The notes: generated by a model not told the origin, from the sequence alone. A stretch of 64,000 bases of DNA from Verrucomicrobiota bacterium (GCA_021325145.1 JAJPHR010000102.1:29044-93043), one strand, 5' to 3'; shown: positions 49,654 through 59,148, counted from the first letter of the stretch. Numbers and translations: made by a program.

Positions 49654-50310
49654 GCGCGCCGCTCTTTTCCAGCCGGCGTCCGGCTCCGGGCGCGGCAGCT
49701 TACGAACCCGGACGCGCCTGATAAAAAAGCTTAAATATACTCCGTTTTACACCTTTCCCTTTCGCGATCCATGCCGGAAGAGATCTGATTGCGGCGGCGC
49801 GGACGGAGCCTCAGGGTTTTTCCCCATGGAAGCAGGACGCGTGAACAAGCTACCGTTTTTACATGGGAAGGAATGAGTATCATACTCCGACCAGCCTCCG
49901 GTTTTTGCCCACCATGCTTGCCTGCAGGTTTGCGGTCGAGTGCCGGCGGGAAATTGTGGTGCGAGTTGTCGCCGGCAACAGGCGCGCGGCCACCGGGGGT
50001 AATGTAACCAGGGTCGGCCGCTGGAAAGGCCCCATTCAAGCTTGCCGCCGGCATAGAGAAAGCCGGCCAGCCCGGATCGCGTGCCCGGCAGGTTCGACAT
50101 TTCGCCTGCGCTTAAGAAAACGCGTCGTGCCCGTGGCCCGCTCGGATTTTCCACGTCCCTAGTTGAAATTTTCCGAATGGATTAATTAGTGCTGGCCGCA
50201 AGCCTTACAAGTCCATTTGACGGGAAATAGGCCATCGTCCTCAGGAGTGCCCGGAGCGGCTGCATACCCAAGCCAACTACTTTTTGAACTGTCTGCTGTA
50301 GCGAGGGTCC
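49654..50310. other. Intergenic stretch, no supported gene
   Basis: About 650 bases before the NRPS-like gene. Open frames of up to about 135 codons on either strand have no family pattern. No palindrome of the AGCTCCA type was seen. A GAGGG motif precedes the downstream start. Confidence 0.55.
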
Positions 50311-53112
50311 ATGCCGGATCGGCCGGAAAACTCATTTCAAACACCCACGATCAGCGACTTCGCCCAAACGGTTTCTGAGCTGCCATTGCTCACACCGGTG
50401 GAACACCGGAAATTGCTCGTCGACTGGAACCAGACCAGAACCAATTACCCGGCGAAGACGATTCAGGAACTGTTCGAGGAGCAAGCCGCCGCCCGGCCTG
50501 GTGAAGTGGCCGTGGTGTTTGGACATCACAGGTTGACCTATGCGGAGCTGAACGCCCGGGCCAGCCAATTGGCGCGCCACCTGCGCCATTTGGGAGCCGG
50601 TCCGGATCGCGTTGTGGGCGTCTGCGCCGAACGCTCGCTGGAACTCATCGTCGCCTTGATCGCCGTTTTAAAAGCTGGCGGCGCTTACCTGTCCATCGAC
50701 GCCGCCACTCCCCCGGACCGCTTGCGTTCCATGCTTCAGGACGCGCAACCGGCCGTAATCGTGGTTCAATCCAGGCTTCAGCGGGAAACCGTGGCCGCGG
50801 CCCTGACGCCGGCGGGCCAGCTTGGCGAAGTTCCTCGCTTCGTCTGCCTGGAAAACGACAGCCGCCTCCTCGACCGCATGGACACTGCCAACCCACGCCC
50901 GGCGGGGACTCCGGAAAATCTTGCTTACGTGTGTTTCACTTCCGGCTCGACCGGCGGGCCCAAAGGCGTGGCCATTCCCCATCGCGCCGTGGTTCGCCTG
51001 GTCAGGAATACGAACTACATCACCTTCCTGCCGTCTGACATTTTTCTTCAATATGCGCCTGTTCCCTTCGATGCCTCGACCTTCGAAATTTGGGGGCCCT
51101 TGCTCAATGGCGCGCGGTTGGTCGTCCTCCCGCCGTTGTTGCTGTCGCTGGCCGAACTTGGCGCGTTCATCCGCAAACAACGGATCTCGGTGCTCTGGTT
51201 GACCGCCGGTTTGTTCCACCAGATGGTCGAGCAGCAATTGGACAGCCTCCAGGGCGTGCGGCAAATCCTTGCCGGCGGCGACGTCCTGTCCGTGTCTCAT
51301 GTGCGCCAGGCGCTGGAACGGCTCGGGGAAGGCCGCTTGATCAACGGCTATGGACCGACCGAAAACACCACCTTCACCTGCTGCCATCCCATCACGCGTT
51401 CGTCCGTCGAAGGCCGTTCCATTCCCATCGGCCGGCCAATTTCCAACACGCAATGCTTCATCCTGGATCGCGACCTGCAACCGGTCCCCATCGGCGCGAC
51501 GGGAGAGTTGTTCGCCGGCGGGGACGGCCTCGCCCACGGTTACTTGAACCAGCCCGAACTGACTGCGGAAAAGTTCATTCCCAATCCCTTTCAGCCGGGA
51601 ACGCGGCTTTATCGGACGGGCGATCTGGCGCGCTTTCTCCCGGATGGAAATATCGAATTCCTCGGGCGCTCCGATCTGCTGGTAAAGATTCGCGGGTTTC
51701 GCATTGAACTGGGTGAAATCGAGCGGGCGCTGGAGGATCACCCGGCCGTGAGCGAAGGCGTTGTCACCGCGCGCGAAGATGTTCCTGGAGAAAAACGGCT
51801 GGTCGCCTATTTCACCGTGCGCGGGGAGTCTGCGCCCACGGCGGTGGAACTGCGCAGTTTCCTTGCCGAAACCCTGCCCGATTACATGGTGCCCTCGGTG
51901 TTCCTGTGCCTGGAATCGCTCCCCCTGACCAGGAACGGAAAAGTGGATCGCCACGGCCTGCCCGCGCCCAATGGCCGGCGATCGGACCTGGAGGAAAACT
52001 ACGTCGCGCCCCGCGATTCGCTTGAAACTCAGTTAGCCGCGGTTTGGGAGGCGCTGCTGGGCATCGAACCCATTGGCATTCGCGACCACTTTTTTGACTT
52101 TGGCGGGCATTCGCTGCTGGCGGTGCGCCTGTTTGCCGAGATCGAAAAGCAATTCGGCAAACGCATTCCTTTCGCCGCCCTGTTCGAGACGCCCACCATC
52201 GAGCACCTGGCTGATCTGATCCGCGCGACGAGTGCCTCCCCCACCCGTTCGTTGCTCGTGGCCATTCAAGAGAACGGTTCCCGGCCGCCGCTCTTCCTCG
52301 TTCACGGCGCCGGCGGCGGAATGCTTTGGGGCTACACGAACCTCGCCATGCATTTGGGGCCGGACCAGCCGGTTTACGGCATTGAATCGCGGGCGATGCA
52401 AGGCGGAGAGGAATTTGGATGCCTAGAAGAAATGGCCCGTCAGTACGTGGATGAGCTGCGTTCCTTGCAGCCAGAGGGACCTTACCATCTCGGCGGTTAC
52501 TGCTTTGGCGGCAACATCGCGTGGGAAATGGCGCGGCAACTTTGGGAGCAGCACCAACCCGTGGCGTTCCTGGCTTTGTTCGAAGCCAGCCCGATCAAAG
52601 GCGGCTTTGAACGCCCCCGCTGGTGGCGCCCGCGCTTCGCGTTCGATTTTACGCTCAACCTGGGTCACTGGCTGCGCTATCTCATGAGCTTGGAAGCGTC
52701 AGCCCGTCGCAGCCTTCTCCGGCGCAAAATGCAATCCGCTTTCCGCAAGCTGGTTTGGCGTGCGCGACGTCCCGCCGACGGAGCGTGCCCCATCGACCTG
52801 GACAGCATCGTGGACGCTTCCCAAATCCCGGAAAGCGAACGCAGGCTTTGGCACGCGCACCTCCGCATCATTGAGGACCATGTTTCCGCGCCTTACCCGG
52901 GACACGTCCATCTCTTTCGCACCCACCGCCAGCCCCTTTGGTGCTCGTTCGATCCCACGTATGGCTGGCGCGAACTTGCCGGTGGTGGTGTCACCCTGCG
53001 CTTCATCCCCGGCGCGCACGAAAATATTTTCATGGAACCCCACGTCCGCCACACCGCCGAAGAACTCCGTCAAGCCCTCAAACAAGCCCAGGCCACCGAA
53101 GCCGGCAGCTAA
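50311..53112 (+). CDS. Single-module NRPS-like enzyme (A-PCP-TE)
   Basis: 933 residues. Adenylation domain about 35-550: CFTSGSTGGPKGVAIP (208-223), INGYGPTENTT (345-354), YRTGDLARFLPDG, GRSDLLVKIRGFRIELGEIE (452-471) and catalytic Lys544 in LTRNGKVDR. Asp254 in PFDASTFEIWG is the residue that usually contacts an amino acid's amino group. The PCP carries FGGHSLLAVR with phosphopantetheine Ser601. The thioesterase begins near 650 (PPLFLVHGAGGG), has Cys731 as nucleophile in GGYCFGGN, and His in GAHENIF near the end. There is no condensation domain, so it may release or self-condense one activated acid. No PPTase or tailoring genes are adjacent. Confidence 0.92.
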   Translation: MPDRPENSFQTPTISDFAQTVSELPLLTPVEHRKLLVDWNQTRTNYPAKTIQELFEEQAAARPGEVAVVFGHHRLTYAELNARASQLARHLRHLGAGPDRVVGVCAERSLELIVALIAVLKAGGAYLSIDAATPPDRLRSMLQDAQPAVIVVQSRLQRETVAAALTPAGQLGEVPRFVCLENDSRLLDRMDTANPRPAGTPENLAYVCFTSGSTGGPKGVAIPHRAVVRLVRNTNYITFLPSDIFLQYAPVPFDASTFEIWGPLLNGARLVVLPPLLLSLAELGAFIRKQRISVLWLTAGLFHQMVEQQLDSLQGVRQILAGGDVLSVSHVRQALERLGEGRLINGYGPTENTTFTCCHPITRSSVEGRSIPIGRPISNTQCFILDRDLQPVPIGATGELFAGGDGLAHGYLNQPELTAEKFIPNPFQPGTRLYRTGDLARFLPDGNIEFLGRSDLLVKIRGFRIELGEIERALEDHPAVSEGVVTAREDVPGEKRLVAYFTVRGESAPTAVELRSFLAETLPDYMVPSVFLCLESLPLTRNGKVDRHGLPAPNGRRSDLEENYVAPRDSLETQLAAVWEALLGIEPIGIRDHFFDFGGHSLLAVRLFAEIEKQFGKRIPFAALFETPTIEHLADLIRATSASPTRSLLVAIQENGSRPPLFLVHGAGGGMLWGYTNLAMHLGPDQPVYGIESRAMQGGEEFGCLEEMARQYVDELRSLQPEGPYHLGGYCFGGNIAWEMARQLWEQHQPVAFLALFEASPIKGGFERPRWWRPRFAFDFTLNLGHWLRYLMSLEASARRSLLRRKMQSAFRKLVWRARRPADGACPIDLDSIVDASQIPESERRLWHAHLRIIEDHVSAPYPGHVHLFRTHRQPLWCSFDPTYGWRELAGGGVTLRFIPGAHENIFMEPHVRHTAEELRQALKQAQATEAGS

Positions 53113-53306
53113 CTAATTCCGCCAGGTCCTGGAGTGCGGCGTGAAGCGCCGCTTTCGAACCGCCCGGATAATCTCGCCGGTATTCATCCGGGAATTGTTT
53201 CGGCAGGCCAAAAGGCAGGTCATCACCCACGTTGCCCGCTTCCCTTATCAACTGAGGTTTAGGCGGGAGCTGGTCGCGAGGGTGAAACCACGAGGTTAAA
53301 AAGTTC

Positions 53307-54008
53307 ATGCCAGATTTATTTCAAGATCGCACGGAAGCCGGCCAGGTCCTGGCGGGCCGGTTGCATTACTTTGCCGGCCGCAATGACGTGCTGGTGCTCG
53401 CTCTGCCGCGCGGCGGTGTTCCGGTCGCCTATGAAGTCGCGCGCGAACTGCGGGCGCCGCTGGACGTCTTCCTGGTGCGCAAACTCGGCGTGCCCGGCCA
53501 TGAGGAATTGGCCATGGGCGCGATTGCCTCGGGCGGCGTGCTCGTCCTCAATGAACAGGTCCTGCGCATGCTTGAGATTTCCGAAAACGTGGTTCGAGAG
53601 GCGGCGGAACAGGAAGCGCGGGAATTGCACCGCCGGGAACAAATCTATCGCGGGAATCGCCCGCGGCCCGAAGTTCGCGGCCACATTGTGGTGCTGATCG
53701 ATGACGGCCTCGCCACGGGCGCCTCCATGCGCGCCGCCGTCGCGGCGATCCGGCAGGAGGAACCCGCCGGCATTCTCATCGCCGTCCCGGTTGCCCCGCC
53801 CGAAACCGTCGCCGAACTCGAAGCTGAAGTCGAACAGTTCATTTGTCTCGAAACGCCCGACCCTTTCTACGCCGTCGGCATTTATTATCGTCATTTTCCA
53901 CAGGTCACCGACGAGGAAGTCCACGATTTGCTCGAGCAAGCCGCGGCGGAAAACACAGTTCCGGCAACCAATGATAGGAACGGAATCAATGGAACCCCAC
54001 AATCTTAA
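53307..54008 (+). CDS. Phosphoribosyltransferase-domain protein
   Basis: 233 residues, Shine-Dalgarno GAGGT upstream. The type I PRTase fold shows LVLALPRGGVPVAYEVARE and the PRPP loop VVLIDDGLATGASM. The hood region includes FLVRKLGVPGHEELAMGAIA, a pattern of PRTases of unknown substrate that often accompany erythromycin-esterase-like or dienelactone-hydrolase proteins. It overlaps the next gene by 20 nt in a different frame, so the two are translationally coupled. Confidence 0.88.
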   Translation: MPDLFQDRTEAGQVLAGRLHYFAGRNDVLVLALPRGGVPVAYEVARELRAPLDVFLVRKLGVPGHEELAMGAIASGGVLVLNEQVLRMLEISENVVREAAEQEARELHRREQIYRGNRPRPEVRGHIVVLIDDGLATGASMRAAVAAIRQEEPAGILIAVPVAPPETVAELEAEVEQFICLETPDPFYAVGIYYRHFPQVTDEEVHDLLEQAAAENTVPATNDRNGINGTPQS

Positions 54009-55347
54009 CGTGGCCGAAATGCCCGGCGCCGAAATGATTCGCCAGGCCGCTCACCCTCTGACCGGCGCTGCCTCCGACTACGACCCGCTGCTGGAGTTGA
54101 TCGGCGACGCGCGTTTCGTCCTGCTTGGAGAAGCGTCGCACGGAACTCACGAGTTCTATCGCGCCCGGGCGGAGATCACCAAACGCTTGATCCGGGAAAA
54201 AGGCTTCACCGCCATGGCCGTCGAGGCCGACTGGCCGAACGCTTATCGGGTCAATCGCTTCCTCAAGGGCGAGAGCGACGACAAGGAAGCCGTCGAGGCC
54301 CTCGCGGATTTCAAGCGCTTTCCCACCTGGATGTGGCGCAACGCGGACGTGCTTGACCTCGTTGGCTGGTTGCGGGAGCACAATGACCGCCAGCCGCCGG
54401 GGGCGCAGCGGTTTGGTTTTTACGGCCTGGACCTCTATAGCCTGAATGCCTCCCGGGCCGCCGTGCTCGATTTCCTCGACCACGTGGATCCCGAAGCCGC
54501 CCGACGCGCGCGCTATCGGTATTCCTGCTTCGATCATTTCGGCGAGGATGCTCAGGCTTACGGTTACGCTGCGAACTTCGATCTCGACGAGTCTTGCCGC
54601 GACGAAGTCGTCGCCCAATTGGTCGAATTGCGCCGCCGCGCCTACGAGTACGCGCATCGCGACGGACGCATTTCCGAAGACGAAATGTTCCATGCCGAAC
54701 AAAACGCACTGGTGGTCAAAAACGCGGAGGAATATTACCGCTCGATGTTCCAGGGACATGTCGAATCCTGGAATTTACGCGACCAGCACATGCACGAAAC
54801 CTTGCAGGCGCTGGTCGGCCATCTCGAACGCCTCCGGCTCCGTCCGAAACTCGTTGTTTGGGCGCACAATTCCCATCTCGGCGACGCTCGCGCCACTCAG
54901 ATGGGCCAGCAAGGCGAACTGAACCTCGGCCAGTTGGTGCGCGAAGACTACGGCAGCGAAGCCGTGCTGATCGGCTTCGCGACGCACCACGGCACCGTCA
55001 CCGCCGCCTCCGATTGGGATGCGCCCGCGGAACGAAAGCAAGTGCGTCCGGCATTGAACGGCAGTTATGAGTTGCTGTTCCACGAAGCGGACCTTCCGCG
55101 CTTCTTCCTCCCGCTCCGCGATCAGCGGGGAGCCGGAGAGGCGCTGCGCGAACCCCGGCTTGAACGCGCCATCGGCGTCATCTACCGCCCCGAAACGGAG
55201 CGCTTAAGCCATTATTTTCAGGCCCGTCTCCCAGATCAATTCGACGCCATTCTGCACTTCGATGAAACCCGCGCCGTGGAACCACTGGAAACCACCGCCC
55301 TCTGGCAGCGCGGTGAACCCGAAGAAACCTTCCCCTTCGGAGTCTGA
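53989..55347 (+). CDS. Erythromycin esterase family protein
   Basis: 452 residues from ATG 53989, which lies inside the end of the PRTase gene. Landmarks: FVLLGEASHGTHEFYRARAE near residue 40, AVEADWPNAYRVN, FPTWMWRNADVLDLVGWLRE and LVVWAHNSHLGDARATQMG. The conserved Glu/His pairs of the EreA-like family are all present. Known members hydrolyse macrolide lactones, but most environmental members have unknown roles, so resistance should not be assumed. Coupling to a PRTase suggests a joint role in nucleotide or sugar-phosphate chemistry. Confidence 0.92.
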   Translation: MEPHNLNVAEMPGAEMIRQAAHPLTGAASDYDPLLELIGDARFVLLGEASHGTHEFYRARAEITKRLIREKGFTAMAVEADWPNAYRVNRFLKGESDDKEAVEALADFKRFPTWMWRNADVLDLVGWLREHNDRQPPGAQRFGFYGLDLYSLNASRAAVLDFLDHVDPEAARRARYRYSCFDHFGEDAQAYGYAANFDLDESCRDEVVAQLVELRRRAYEYAHRDGRISEDEMFHAEQNALVVKNAEEYYRSMFQGHVESWNLRDQHMHETLQALVGHLERLRLRPKLVVWAHNSHLGDARATQMGQQGELNLGQLVREDYGSEAVLIGFATHHGTVTAASDWDAPAERKQVRPALNGSYELLFHEADLPRFFLPLRDQRGAGEALREPRLERAIGVIYRPETERLSHYFQARLPDQFDAILHFDETRAVEPLETTALWQRGEPEETFPFGV

Positions 55348-55898
55348 TGAAGTTGCGAACCGGGGGAATTTAAAGCCAGGTTGGCAGGGCGCGTCACTCC
55401 GTGCACGCCGGCATCGGGCAAAGAATTATCCTGCCGAAACAGGCTCTCGCCTCCCGAATCACTGTCCCTTTGGCCACGAAGGGAGGGAGTGCCGACCTTG
55501 CCTGTGCGCATCGCCCGGTGTGATCCGCAAACGATTTTCGCCTTCCCGCACTTCACCGGTCCGAAACGACGGCGAGCGCAGGGGCACGCACGACAAGGCA
55601 GGCGCTGACCAGGGAGCGGGAGCAGACCAACCCCACCCGCCGGAGCAGGACGAGAATAAAAGCGAGGGTCTTGAACAGATCATGGGAAGTTGAGCTGAGG
55701 TCCATTCTGGATCATAAGCAGGCGTACACGGTCGCTTTTACTCGCTTAAACTGTGCCAATGCCTGGCCCCCCGCTTCTGCTGCGATTTTGTGAAGCATGG
55801 ACGTTGCAAGTTGCAAGAGGAACAATTCCGACCCTCGCAAATTGCGGGAAAAAGCGAGATGCCGCCTGGACAGTTTCCGTGGGAACGAAGGACGCCGG
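55348..55898. other. Repeat-bearing intergenic region
   Basis: About 550 bases between convergent genes. It contains the double-hairpin-related repeat at 55385-55425. No credible gene was found. Confidence 0.55.
55385..55425. repeat. Double-hairpin repeat, copy 2, degenerate
   Basis: GGGCGCGTCACTCCGTGCAC, then GCCGGCATCGGGCA, follows copy 1 (47890-47942) up to the middle of its second hairpin, then diverges. Confidence 0.65.
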
Positions 55899-56264
55899 TT
55901 AAATCCAGCCAAACAAACATGCCGCCATCATTCCCAGCCAGCAAAACGCCGCTGAAAGCAGCAGACGAACCATAAACTTGCGGGTTCGGGCGGTATTGGA
56001 TTCATGGACCCGCACCCACGAAGCGTCCACGAACCAGGATACCAGCGACCAGTTCGACTCGAAGTTCGAAACCCATTGGTAGCGGTCGGGTATGAAGCCT
56101 TCCGCAGCCAGTTCGTGAAGAAAAAACGTTTTGCGCTGCTCGGAAAACGAGTTTCGCGAGGCGCGGATAACCACCCTGTCTTCCGCCTCCTCCACCAGGA
56201 GGAGTGTGTCCAGATCGGGAAAGTAGAACTCGAAAGAGCGGTCGGGATGAATGCTGGAACTCAT
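55899..56264 (-). CDS. Small protein with C-terminal membrane helix, unknown function
   Basis: 121 residues. The soluble part (FEFYFPDLDTLLLVEEAEDR, TFFLHELAAEGFIPDRYQWV, NWSLVSWFVDASWVRVH) is followed by one membrane helix near the C-terminus, VRLLLSAAFCWLGMMAACLF. Codon choice matches neighbouring genes, which supports it being real. No family is recognised. Confidence 0.7.
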   Translation of the reverse strand: MSSSIHPDRSFEFYFPDLDTLLLVEEAEDRVVIRASRNSFSEQRKTFFLHELAAEGFIPDRYQWVSNFESNWSLVSWFVDASWVRVHESNTARTRKFMVRLLLSAAFCWLGMMAACLFGWI

Positions 56265-56556
56265 ACGCTTATTGCTGATGCCTTCACATCAATATCTCAC
56301 ATGCTGTGCTTCCCGGTAATTAAAAGGTGGGCCAAGAACGTAAGAATCCTGCAAGCGCGGGATGGCAAGGGTGGCACAAGCCCGCCTGTCCCGCTGGAGA
56401 ACCTCTGCCCGGCGGAACGGGCAAGGCCCTTCAAATCAGCCAGCCCGGGGTATTTATCCAGTCTCATTCACATTCCGGTCGGCTGGTAGCCGGCCGGAAC
56501 GGCAGGCTGCCCACTTGCACCTCTCCCACTTTTAATCATACCCAGCGCCCCGCGTT

Positions 56557-57825
56557 TTACGTGGACGAATCGTGTTTCAGACGCAGCACTTCACGAGCCG
56601 CCCGCAAGCCGCTCTCCAACGCGCCAAAGACCGTGCCGGTTTGAGCGTCATTCACCAGCGCCTCACCGGCGAAAAACAACGTGTCTTTCACCGGAGCGGC
56701 AAGCATCGCGGGCAAATCCATTCCATTTACCGGAATATAACTGTACGCCCCGCGAATGTGCGGATCACAGGCCCAATTCCGATGGTGGGCTGCAATCAAA
56801 TGTTTGCCAATGACCGAGGCCCGGTCCGAAAATATTCGGCCCAGAATTTCGAGACCGAGCCGCCTGAGCTTGACCGGTGAGGAGGCCAGGAGTGCGTCTG
56901 CCCGGGGGCCACCCACCCACCCAGTCAGAACCGGCCCCCGGGAATCGGTCCACCACGTTGGCAGCGGCTCGTCCGGGGCATGAACAAACCTCGAAATCGA
57001 TGGCCACCACCGAGCCCGAAAAACAAAGATCAACTTCATCACGTTGCCGAACGCAAACTCGTGGACGGCCTCTTCTTTGGCTTTGAGCGGCGGATCGATT
57101 GCGACTGTCCCCGCCTTCCAAACCCCAATCGGGAGCGTAAAGATGGCGGCCGCGCCACGGTGCGTTTCCAATCGACGCCCCTGCCGCACCGACACCTCCA
57201 CCTGCCCGGGTTTCCATCGCAAATGACGCGCCTGCGCGCCTTTTAACAATTTGCCGCCTTTGGCTTCGATCTCACGCGCAAGAAAATTTACCAGCGCGGA
57301 GTATCCTTCCTCGATTCGGTACTGCCGGTCACCCTGCATGCGCTCAGCAGCCCGTTGCGCCTGGAGCAGCGCGTGGATGCTGGCATGCCGCGCATCCGCC
57401 GCGTCAAATCCCTCCACAAAATCAAGCGCCAGGCGGCGGTCCAATTCCTTTAGCGATTGGCCGGTGACAAATCTGGCGAAGGACTGATCCGGTTTGCGCA
57501 AATTTACGCGGCTGATGATCTGATCGATTCGTTCCCAGAGTTTCACCGATTGAAGTTTGCCCGCCAGGAATAGCTGATGCCGGTCGGGCACAGATCGGAG
57601 GGAAAGGCCTGCCTGACGAATGGTTTTCAACAGCGCTGGATCTCTGCCATGGACAAATTCCGCGCCGAGTTCGATCGGCAGGGAACCTTCGCGCGTCGTG
57701 TGAACGCGTCCACCCAGACGCTCTTTCGCTTCCATGAGGGTCACAGCAATTCCGTGGCGTGTTAACTCCCGCGCAGCCACAAGGCCCGCAATCCCGCCTC
57801 CCAATACGACAACCGACGTGCTCAT
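56557..57825 (-). CDS. Flavin-containing amine oxidase
   Basis: 422 residues from ATG 57825. The FAD-binding VVVLGGGIAGLVAARELTRH (6-25), the following LMEAKERLGGRVHT and LGAEFVHG define the amine oxidase/monoamine oxidase family. The C-terminal FAD contact is FFAGEALVNDAQTGTVFGAL. It would oxidise an amine (or act as a related desaturase) with production of H2O2; the substrate is unknown. The start is backed by an extended -10 seven bases upstream, better than a TTG nine bases earlier. Confidence 0.9.
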   Translation of the reverse strand: MSTSVVVLGGGIAGLVAARELTRHGIAVTLMEAKERLGGRVHTTREGSLPIELGAEFVHGRDPALLKTIRQAGLSLRSVPDRHQLFLAGKLQSVKLWERIDQIISRVNLRKPDQSFARFVTGQSLKELDRRLALDFVEGFDAADARHASIHALLQAQRAAERMQGDRQYRIEEGYSALVNFLAREIEAKGGKLLKGAQARHLRWKPGQVEVSVRQGRRLETHRGAAAIFTLPIGVWKAGTVAIDPPLKAKEEAVHEFAFGNVMKLIFVFRARWWPSISRFVHAPDEPLPTWWTDSRGPVLTGWVGGPRADALLASSPVKLRRLGLEILGRIFSDRASVIGKHLIAAHHRNWACDPHIRGAYSYIPVNGMDLPAMLAAPVKDTLFFAGEALVNDAQTGTVFGALESGLRAAREVLRLKHDSST

Positions 57826-57832
57826 CAATCCC

Positions 57833-57841
57833 AAGATAGCA
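57833..57841 (-). promoter_or_regulatory. Extended -10 element of the amine oxidase gene
   Basis: On the minus strand TGC-TATCTT with the hexamer at 57838-57833, seven bases before ATG 57825. No good -35. Confidence 0.45.
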
Positions 57842-58106
57842 CTTTTCAGAATTATTTTTAGAGAGCGACCTCATGGCAAATGCGCAAGCCCGGTGCAGAC
57901 CCTATTGAACCGGCAGCCAGCAGCCTGTAGAGAAGCTCATGATAGCGATAGCTGAGACCATCAGGGGCGCATCGGCCGTTTCAACGGACGATGGGCCGTC
58001 GAGGCCTTGGCAACGGGTCGCTGTCCAACATAAACCGCGTCCGTATCCGGCCGAAGCACGTGCCATCAAGGGAGCGTGGGCTGGCGGCTAATCCAAAGGA
58101 AACCGT

Positions 58107-58718
58107 ATGGTAAAACCAAGAAAGCAACTCCGTCCACAATCACCCCGTTCAAATCTTGATCGCGCACAGCCCGCCTTGCATCAGCGAGCTCCGGAAACCC
58201 AGGACTTTGACACGGTAACAGCCGACCTGCCCCTGGACCTGCCAGTCGCGGCGCGGGAGGAAATGGTTCAGCAATTGAATCAAATCCTGGCTGATACCAT
58301 GAGCCTGCGTGATCTTTACAAGAAAAGCCACTGGCAGGTCAGCGGCCCGACTTTCTATCAACTGCACCTGCTCTACGACAAACACTACGCGGAGCAGGTC
58401 GTGTTGGTGGATAAAATCGCCGAACGCATCCAGGTGCTGGGCGGCATCAGCATCGCCATGGCGCATGATGTCGCTGAAACCACCATTATCGCCCGCCCGC
58501 CACGAGGGCGGGAAGAGGTGCCGGTCCAGATCTCGCGTTTGCTGGAAGCTCATGAAGCGATCATCAAGGAAGTCCGCTCCGGCGCTCATCGCGCGACTGA
58601 GTTGCAAGATGATGGCAGCAATGACCTTCTGGTGAGCGATGTGTTGCGGACCAATGAACTTCAGGTGTGGTTCCTGTCCGAACACCTGGTGGCCATGCCT
58701 TTGGTCTTCGCCAAGTGA
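58107..58718 (+). CDS. dps: Dps-family DNA-binding ferritin
   Basis: 203 residues; AAAGGAA precedes the start. The ferritin-like bundle carries the Dps ferroxidase signature: SHWQVSGPTFYQLHLLYDKH and the following EQVVLVDKIAERIQVLGG. An N-terminal extension of about 45 residues (KPRKQLRPQSPRSNLDRAQP) is basic and could bind DNA. It stores iron with H2O2 as oxidant and protects DNA. It neighbours an H2O2-producing amine oxidase and a small basic stress-type protein. Confidence 0.94.
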   Translation: MVKPRKQLRPQSPRSNLDRAQPALHQRAPETQDFDTVTADLPLDLPVAAREEMVQQLNQILADTMSLRDLYKKSHWQVSGPTFYQLHLLYDKHYAEQVVLVDKIAERIQVLGGISIAMAHDVAETTIIARPPRGREEVPVQISRLLEAHEAIIKEVRSGAHRATELQDDGSNDLLVSDVLRTNELQVWFLSEHLVAMPLVFAK

Positions 58719-58833
58719 AGCGCGGAACCTCCGGTGCTCGGGAGCAATCATCCCCATCAAGCCTGGGTTGCTTTGGGGACTTGTCCCCATGGCGTCAAAC
58801 CGGCTGTTTCCGCATATTCAAGACCAAATCTTT

Positions 58834-58992
58834 ATGGCAGTTAAAAGACACCTCCGAGGCGCCAGCTCCAAAGAGCAACGGCAATACGAACACATCAAGA
58901 AATCAGCCCAAAAATCAAGGCGCTACGGCAAGCGAGCCAAGGAAGTGGCGGCGCGAACCGTCATGAAGAACAAAAGCAGGAAGAGAAAATAG
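58834..58992 (+). CDS. Small basic protein of the KEQRQYEHIK family
   Basis: 52 residues, about one third Lys and Arg: SSKEQRQYEHIKKSAQKSRR YGKRAKEVAARTVMK. This highly conserved small family occurs widely and is sometimes labelled plasmid stabilisation protein without proof. It often neighbours stress genes; here it follows dps by 115 nt on the same strand. Nucleic acid binding is likely from its charge; nothing more can be said. Confidence 0.82.
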   Translation: MAVKRHLRGASSKEQRQYEHIKKSAQKSRRYGKRAKEVAARTVMKNKSRKRK

Positions 58993-59135
58993 CGTTGCGA
59001 GCGACGGCCTGTCCGGACGCCAGCAGGGCTGCTCTGAACACTGTGGAGTGCGCGTTTGCGCGGCCTTCGCCGCAGAGGCGATGATTAACAGGGCGCAATA
59101 TCGTGCCCACGCAAAGTTGAATTCATTCGGATACC

Positions 59136-59142
59136 AAAGGAG
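59136..59142 (+). promoter_or_regulatory. Shine-Dalgarno deciding a GTG start
   Basis: AAAGGAG at 59136-59142, six bases before GTG 59149, supports that unusual start for the SDR gene. Confidence 0.75.
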
Positions 59143-59148
59143 AATTTT

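Noticed and set aside
49747..50154. Minus-strand frame of 135 codons in the gap before the NRPS-like gene
   Set aside because: No motif, no Shine-Dalgarno and unusual codon choice; treated as noise.
52488..52520. NRPS thioesterase elbow with Cys instead of Ser as an inactivating mutation
   Set aside because: Cys is a known alternative nucleophile in this thioesterase group, and His is kept in GAHENIF, so activity is plausible.
53078..53308. Minus-strand frame of 76 codons before the phosphoribosyltransferase gene
   Set aside because: It contains a GGAGTGCGGCGTGAAGCGCC repeat-like stretch and overlaps the NRPS-like gene end; no start signal or family.
53301..55347. A single fused phosphoribosyltransferase-esterase protein
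   Set aside because: The two coding regions are in different frames with their own start and stop; no sign of a programmed frameshift site was seen.
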